From Artemisia argyi (taxonomy: Eukaryota; Streptophyta; Magnoliopsida; Asterales; Asteraceae), in the NCBI GenBank assembly GCA_030686995.1, contig CM060697.1, positions 42,565,015 through 42,629,014 of the forward strand: DNA of 64,000 bases, read 5' to 3'. Made by a program: the position numbers and the translations under genes. Of the stretch, positions 59,301 to 64,000 are shown piece after piece (position 1 is the first letter of the stretch; every line of letters begins with the position of its first letter). The notes under the pieces were generated by a model. The model saw only the letters and a program-made list of their open reading frames with translations. It had not been told where the DNA came from and ran no database searches.

Positions 59301-60446
59301 AAGAGTATAGCTAGTGCAATGTCTGCCGACTTTGACTAGCTAAATCCAGAAGGGAATATCGATCTCAGTTCCAAGAATCATGAAAAACCTTACTTCACTG
59401 ACTGGACCAAACCATTACCTTTGAAAGGATTTCCAGACAAACCAAAGATACCTTACAGCTTCTTCTTCAACAAAGATCTTCGTAACATCCAGCTCACTCA
59501 GGAGACATCCAAGAAGAAATATGTTTCCTCACTCACAATCTCAGTACCAGCCGCACGATACGAAATTCCTGCTATTGAAGAAACTACTCATGTTTTCAGC
59601 AACTCCATCGTAGCTTACGACAGAGATGCCCTATACGGAATTCAACACTGGCCAGAACGTCGTCGTCTCGGTTATACCAGCAGATTAGGAGAGAAATCAT
59701 TGGAAAATGTGAAGCAGAAATCTAAGATCATCGCTATCTTGGAGATTCAACAGTCGAAACGGTTTAACTACATATTGATGCGTGAAATTGTTGTTAAACG
59801 ACAAGATGAAAAGAAGTACAAATTCTCCGAAGCAGACTTTCCTGACCTTAATCTCAATGACATAGAAGACATGTATCTCGAAAAGGTTCTACAAAGAATG
59901 CGTGGATTTGACAGAGATGTACAGTACAACTTCATGGCATCAGTACTTCTTTACATCCGACGACTGATTGTTCAAGAAAGAGTGGAAGATCTTCAGCTTG
60001 GAGTGGAAAGTTACCAACAGAAGATCAATTTGACAAAGCCGCAATTCTACTTTGAGGGTATCTATCAAACACCACAGTTCACTCTCAACCAAGAACCTTT
60101 TGGTTTCACCTACATCAACAGTAAAAAGCTACAAAGTTTCATGAGGTTCGATGAGGTACACAAATTCTGTGATGTTACACTCAAGTCTGTTCGTGATGGG
60201 CTTGTCAAAAGGTTGAATGATGATCGCCGAAAGATAGCTAAGGGGGAACAACCTAGATGGAAATCCAGCATAAGAAGACAAGTTCGTAACTTTGTCTTAA
60301 AGATTGAAGAAAGGTTATTTCGACGGGAACAGATCAGACGACTGGAAAGCTATATCGGTGCCAGACCATCGTTTCCTGTCAGAAACTTCGAAAGACAAGA
60401 ACCCAAGTTCACTGACTTTGACGCTCCACTTCCTGACAAAGATTAA
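56329..60446 (+). pseudogene. Extra 3' ORF of element B
   Basis: ATG 56329 (MAEHNENVPEQALPLL). The conserved domain spans about 56480-57240: VPLFYLHQFWITAKAN, a TGA at 56812-56814 exactly where element A has Trp in YQPWRA, then HEHPRLEHLQTFWGMV and IPFTRFTKLLIEHF. A very long Lys/Pro/Ser/Glu-rich tail follows, with basic clusters (KPTSKSKPVTKPKKK) and a coiled segment (LQEQVNKLTNMVTSLTKQVEDF). A TAA at 59158-59160 and TAG near 59308 precede a frame change. A folded C-terminal region is open from 59421 to 60446 (ERVEDLQLGVESYQQKINLTKP, MRFDEVHKFCDVTLKSVRDGL, RRQVRNFV). No signal peptide or membrane helix was seen, so an envelope function is not supported. The product is unknown. Confidence 0.75.
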
Positions 60447-62741
60447 CTTGGTACATTTGGTTAATTTTTCAATATCAATTGTTTCATTTGATTGAATTTC
60501 ACAATGGCTTGTGCACGCATTTCAGTGCACAACCCGTACTTGTAAAGAAAGGACCCTGAGGTACGCATCAGTGCCTCAATCCTAAATATAAGGAGCGAAG
60601 GCTTCTTACTTTTGAGTAGAATTAATCAAACATTTATGATTTTCATAATTCTGCTCAAAAGGACAAGTATTTCTCCTCAATAAGACCTAATCACTTGTTG
60701 AGGGGGAGCACTTGTCAAAACAAAATACTTTGCTCTAAATCAAAATTTCTTGGTGAATCTCCCCGTAAGACTCAAAAGGCATATTTTAATCCAAAAAATT
60801 TGTCAAAAACATCATTTTATATGCTATTTTTGAGGGGGAGAAAAGTGAAAGTGATTAAAATATGAAAGTTAAATGTTGCTTAAATGTCAAACCTCATGCG
60901 AGCTAGACTCAGATTCACCTAGGAATTGACGGAACATAAAGTTAGTAAATTCGAAAAGACTTTTCCTCGACGGGTAATAACATCAAGTTAGTTACTAGAG
61001 CTAGTTGTCACCTAAAAGCTGACAATGGAACTCTTTAACTAGCCACGTAAGCGTGTCTCGAAAAGGATATGTCTTAGTAGAAATGTACCATCTCGAGAAA
61101 CTTTCTGTGGACTTGACCAGGCCGGGTAATAACTTCAAGCTAGTTTAACTAGTGATGTAAGCGTGTCTCGAATCGGTCTTGTTCACGGAAAGTGGATCAA
61201 TTCAAAATGCTTGCTCCTCCTGCATGTGCAAATTTATTAAATACTTATGAGCACATGTGTAGGGGGAGCCCTTCAAAAGTGTACACAAAACTCTCAAAGT
61301 GTTAACCAAAATATTTGATTAACACAAACACTTTGAGAGATTTTCAATCAAAGGTTTCTTGGCTACTGTCAGAGTTATAAGGTGATTAAGATAGGAATAA
61401 CCGTCCTATGATCCGCCAGAGCCGGAGGGATCTACCCAAGGACATCTCCCATAGTTAGAATTAGAAGTCCTTAGGTATGATACGAAAAAAGGAGAAAAGA
61501 ATAAAAGGGAAAGAAGGAGTTGAAGAATTAAAAAGAAAAGTAAAGAAAAGGGGTGAAAAGAAATAGCCCTCCATATGTTCAACCTTAGGGCAGACACCGG
61601 GTTCAATACATATGCTACTGGTTGTTGCAAAAGTCAACACCGGTATTGAAGACAAAGTCGTCATGGACCTAGTGACGCAATGCACTAAACCTTCTTAACC
61701 ACTCAAGTTCTCTTAAAAGGACTTGTTTCATTCTCACGGGGAACCCACGTAACCTATCGACCTATCTCTTAGAGACGGTTGATATTGAAGCAGGAGACTC
61801 CTCCCCAGTCTCCGCATAAGAAACCTAGGTGTGCACTTATAGAGTCTAGAGCCTTGAGATACATCAAAGATCTCTTAGGAACACTTAGTATTTCTACAAC
61901 TGGTGTTCTACATCAATGGGCATCAGTTGTAAATTATCGAGTCCTTCGCAGATCTTAGCAATCTGCCGAGAACGTTTATGAGAGGATTACTCATGTATTT
62001 CTCAATGATTGAACGGAAATCCTGCCAGGGTCAACATCAAACAGCCCTGACAGCAGGTCACTTCGGTAACCTCACAAGGGTTACGCTTAGTGTTTGCGGT
62101 GGTTCCATTACGATCTATAGTCGTGGAGTGATCCCCAGCGACTCACCCAGTCATTGAGCTACTCAGTAGGTCTCGTAAGCTCCTTCGGGAGTATCTGATA
62201 TGGGAACAGCCTGGATAAGGATTAGAAGGAGTCTTCACAATATGCTGTTGATGAGCTCTAATTCCTTATCCGTAAGTACCGGTTGTTTTATTGCTAACTG
62301 TTTACTCGCAGGTATCTTACTTCCATGATGGTAGATTCCAACATGCTCATACATACATCTTGAAGTCAAAGAAAGCTTCCCCAAAGATCTTAGCAACACA
62401 AAGTTCAAAGAAAGATTCTACACCAATAAGAAGAATCTACAAAGTATAAAGACAAAGATCTCAATGCATGAAAAGGAACTTCTTGTACGTGAAAGTCTAA
62501 TTCCAAAGATGTATGAGTATGTTGGAATGGCGGACAACCACCACAGACGCAGGAGTGACGAACGACAGATTACTTCATAACACAATCACTACATCATCAC
62601 CAAAGAACAAAGACAAAGAGCAAAGTACATTTATTATCATTCAAATCATTTTTGAAGACGTCTAGAGATTTACATGTCACAAGTCAAATGACAAAGATGA
62701 AGACGTCAAGCAACCATGATGACCGACCCTTAGGGGGAGAT
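60447..62741 (+). other. 3' non-coding region of element B with repeated polypurine tracts
   Basis: No gene. GAGGGGGAG-type tracts occur at about 60698 and 60832, and TAGGGGGAG at about 61259 and 62731; the last abuts the 3' LTR. A long phrase with GTAAGCGTGTCTCGAA is repeated near 61047 and 61157. Confidence 0.7.
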
Positions 62742-63094
62742 TGTTGGGATCATAGTTTTACTATTTTATGAAGTCTGGGTCATTTGTAATTATGCTAGGT
62801 TGCTTAGTTATTATTTACTATCATTTACACTTTGTATTAAGTTTACTAGGCTTAAGAATGAAGTCCATGGGCCTTAAGCCCATACGAATTATGTGAAGGG
62901 AAAGAGTAGGAGTGTTGCCCTAGCTCCTTTCCTATAAATACTAGTCTTAGGCCACTTGTAAACTTGGTTGGTTATTTGATTTCTTAAGGAAACTATTGGT
63001 CTTATATTTCTCTTTATCATATAATCACCCAATCTCTTCTCTCATCTCATTTCTATTATTATTATGCTTGTGTTTACAAAATGGTGACCTAACA
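62742..63094 (+). repeat. 3' LTR of element B
   Basis: 353 bp, partner of 47102-47454, ending CTAACA. TATA box at 62933-62940. Preceded by the polypurine tract TTAGGGGGAGAT. Confidence 0.93.
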
Positions 63095-63099
63095 ACAGG
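63095..63099 (+). repeat. Right target-site duplication ACAGG
   Basis: Pairs with 47097-47101. Confidence 0.92.
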
Positions 63100-64000
63100 G
63101 TCAACACACAGGACACGATGCTCACGTACAACTGTATAAGGCATTGGAGGCCTCAATTCAACAAGATGATGCTGAGGAACACGCCCGGGACATGGAAATT
63201 GAACGTAAAAGAAAACAGCGGCGTCAGGGTCACCCCAAGCCACCATCTGGTTCACCTCCTCAACCACCTCCACCTCCACCACCTGCTGGGGCATCTGGTC
63301 CATCAGGAACTTCTTCACTGCCTGGTGGGTCACAAGCTCCTAGCAGATCATCACAACCCACCTCATCACCATCTCAAAAACATCAGACTGACAAGTCAAC
63401 CAAGTCAGCTCCGTCTAAACAAGCAAAACAAGTTAAGTATGCTGCTTGGACTACTTTTGACGCTGGTGCAACCTCCATTGCATCTCATGCCCCTGACGAT
63501 CATGTCTTTAATGAATCTTCTGTCACTCCACAACACGATGAGTCTTCCGATGACGAAGATGATGATGCTTCTACAACTCACATTCCTGGAAGACAGTGGT
63601 GGAAATCATTCACCAGAACTGACACCAATGATCCACCGCAAGTTCCCTTAACCAAGGATGACAAAGAGACATGGTGGAAACCAGATGACAACAAACCACA
63701 ATCACCTGAGCCCGACTGGACGATTCCTTCCTCTGACTTGCCAACCAATGAGAGTAACTGGATCAATGTAATCACCACCAGTTTTGTTCCACCCTCTGAA
63801 GATTCCCTACTTTCCCAAACTGGTGATATGGGAACATTCATCGCATGGTTCTGCAAGAAACGGGGTCTCTCAAGGCTCACTCAGAAGGACCTGAAAGGCC
63901 CTGCCTTCAACATTGTCAAAGCTTTTCATCAGGATGTTAATCATCTACAATACCAGATGGAAGAGTTCCACAAGATGTTCAATGACATTGTGGATGAAGG
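63100..64000 (+). CDS. Extra 3' ORF of element A, continued (open to window end)
   Basis: Continues the frame broken at 47101: the Gly codon formed across the junction is followed by codons from 63102, with no stop to the end of the window. The sequence is helical (LYKALEASIQQDDAEEHARDME), then basic (RKRKQRRQG), then a proline-rich run (PPQPPPPPPAG), Ser/Gln-rich, acidic, and then a folded-looking part with WWKSFTRTD, EPDWTIPSSDLP, DMGTFIAWFCKKRGLSRLTQKDL and GPAFNIVKAFHQD. It should correspond to the part just before the C-terminal region preserved in element B at 59200-60446. The open frame at 63118-63651 in another frame is a shadow. Confidence 0.7.

Larger units (their letters stand above)
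47102..63094 (+). mobile_element. Copia (Sirevirus-like) element B, nested in the extra ORF of element A
   Basis: 15,993 bp with 353-bp LTRs (47102-47454 and 62742-63094) differing at five positions. Order: leader with TTTCGAAA array, gag, RT/RNase H, spacer with a second TTTCG array, long extra ORF, and a 2.3-kb 3' region with several AGGGGGAG tracts. The last of these abuts the 3' LTR. Protease and integrase are not found between gag and RT. The RT before RNase H at the pol end, a long gag and multiple polypurine tracts fit the Sirevirus group of Ty1-copia. Stops and frameshifts mean this copy is dead, although it is young. Confidence 0.88.
40110..64000 (+). mobile_element. Copia (Sirevirus-like) element A, no pol, runs off the window end, interrupted by element B
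   Basis: 5' LTR at 40110-40472, then a tRNA-Met type primer site, a leader with a TGCGGTTA array, a gag-like ORF (41165-43177), a second TGCGGTTA array and a long extra ORF from 44815. Element B is inserted in that ORF at 47101, and the ORF resumes at 63100 and is open to the window end. No protease, integrase or RT lies between gag and the extra ORF, so this is a pol-less derivative. The gag type and an ORF between pol position and 3' LTR fit Ty1-copia of the Sirevirus type. The 3' LTR is outside the window. Confidence 0.8.

Noticed and set aside
56329..60446. Calling the extra ORF an envelope gene
   Set aside because: No signal peptide, membrane helix or fusion-type motif seen; the position alone is not enough.
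63118..63651. 177-residue frame rich in Leu/His
   Set aside because: Out-of-frame shadow of the element A extra ORF, which is open in the frame of 63102.

Overview
This is nuclear plant DNA made almost entirely of transposable elements. No host gene was recognised. The gag, pol, antisense and extra 3' open reading frames match families that are very abundant in Asteraceae genomes (daisy family), so an Asteraceae plant is the best guess. That assignment rests on family recognition, not on a search. No rRNA, tRNA, CRISPR or bacterial-type gene was seen.

Layout. (1) 1-1721 is the 3' end of a Tat/Retand-like Ty3-gypsy element: an antisense gene, a hairpin, a polypurine tract and the 3' LTR. (2) 1722-8055 is AT-rich spacer carrying small DNA transposons: a ~600-bp foldback, a hAT-like element, and MITEs with 9-bp and TTA duplications. 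It ends in a (TA)n tract. (3) 8056-35703 is a second, nearly complete Retand-like element in that (TA)n tract. It has LTRs, gag, protease, RT/RNase H and integrase in sense, and a spliced antisense gene at its 3' end. Its gag is split by a 9.2-kb Tekay/Del-like gypsy element (9008-18241, minus strand, TSD GAGGT). Its RT is split by an 8.0-kb Athila-like element (20808-28825, TSD GCCAC). Both inserts have gag but lack most or all of pol. (4) 35704-40109 holds a Helitron-like element in the same (TA)n tract, a Mutator-type MITE and a PIF/Harbinger derivative with a Myb-like ORF1 relic. (5) 40110-64000 is a Ty1-copia (Sirevirus-like) element A with a gag-like ORF, no pol and an extra 3' ORF. That ORF is interrupted by copia element B (47102-63094, TSD ACAGG), which has gag, RT/RNase H and a homologous extra 3' ORF.

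The nesting order agrees with by-eye LTR divergence: about 6% for the Retand-like host, about 2-3% for the Athila-like insert, about 1.4% for element B and about 1% for the Tekay-like insert. Nearly all reading frames carry stops or frameshifts, so these are mostly relics.

Most striking signals: (a) in elements A and B a private short-motif array (TGCGGTTA in A, TTTCGAAA/TTTCGCAA in B) occurs twice, once in the leader before gag and once before the extra 3' ORF; (b) both Retand copies carry an antisense gene with the same TATA-to-ATG spacing (148 nt) and an intron of ~100 nt in the same phase; (c) the Athila-like LTR has an array of TGACGGCGTCA palindromes just upstream of its TATA box.
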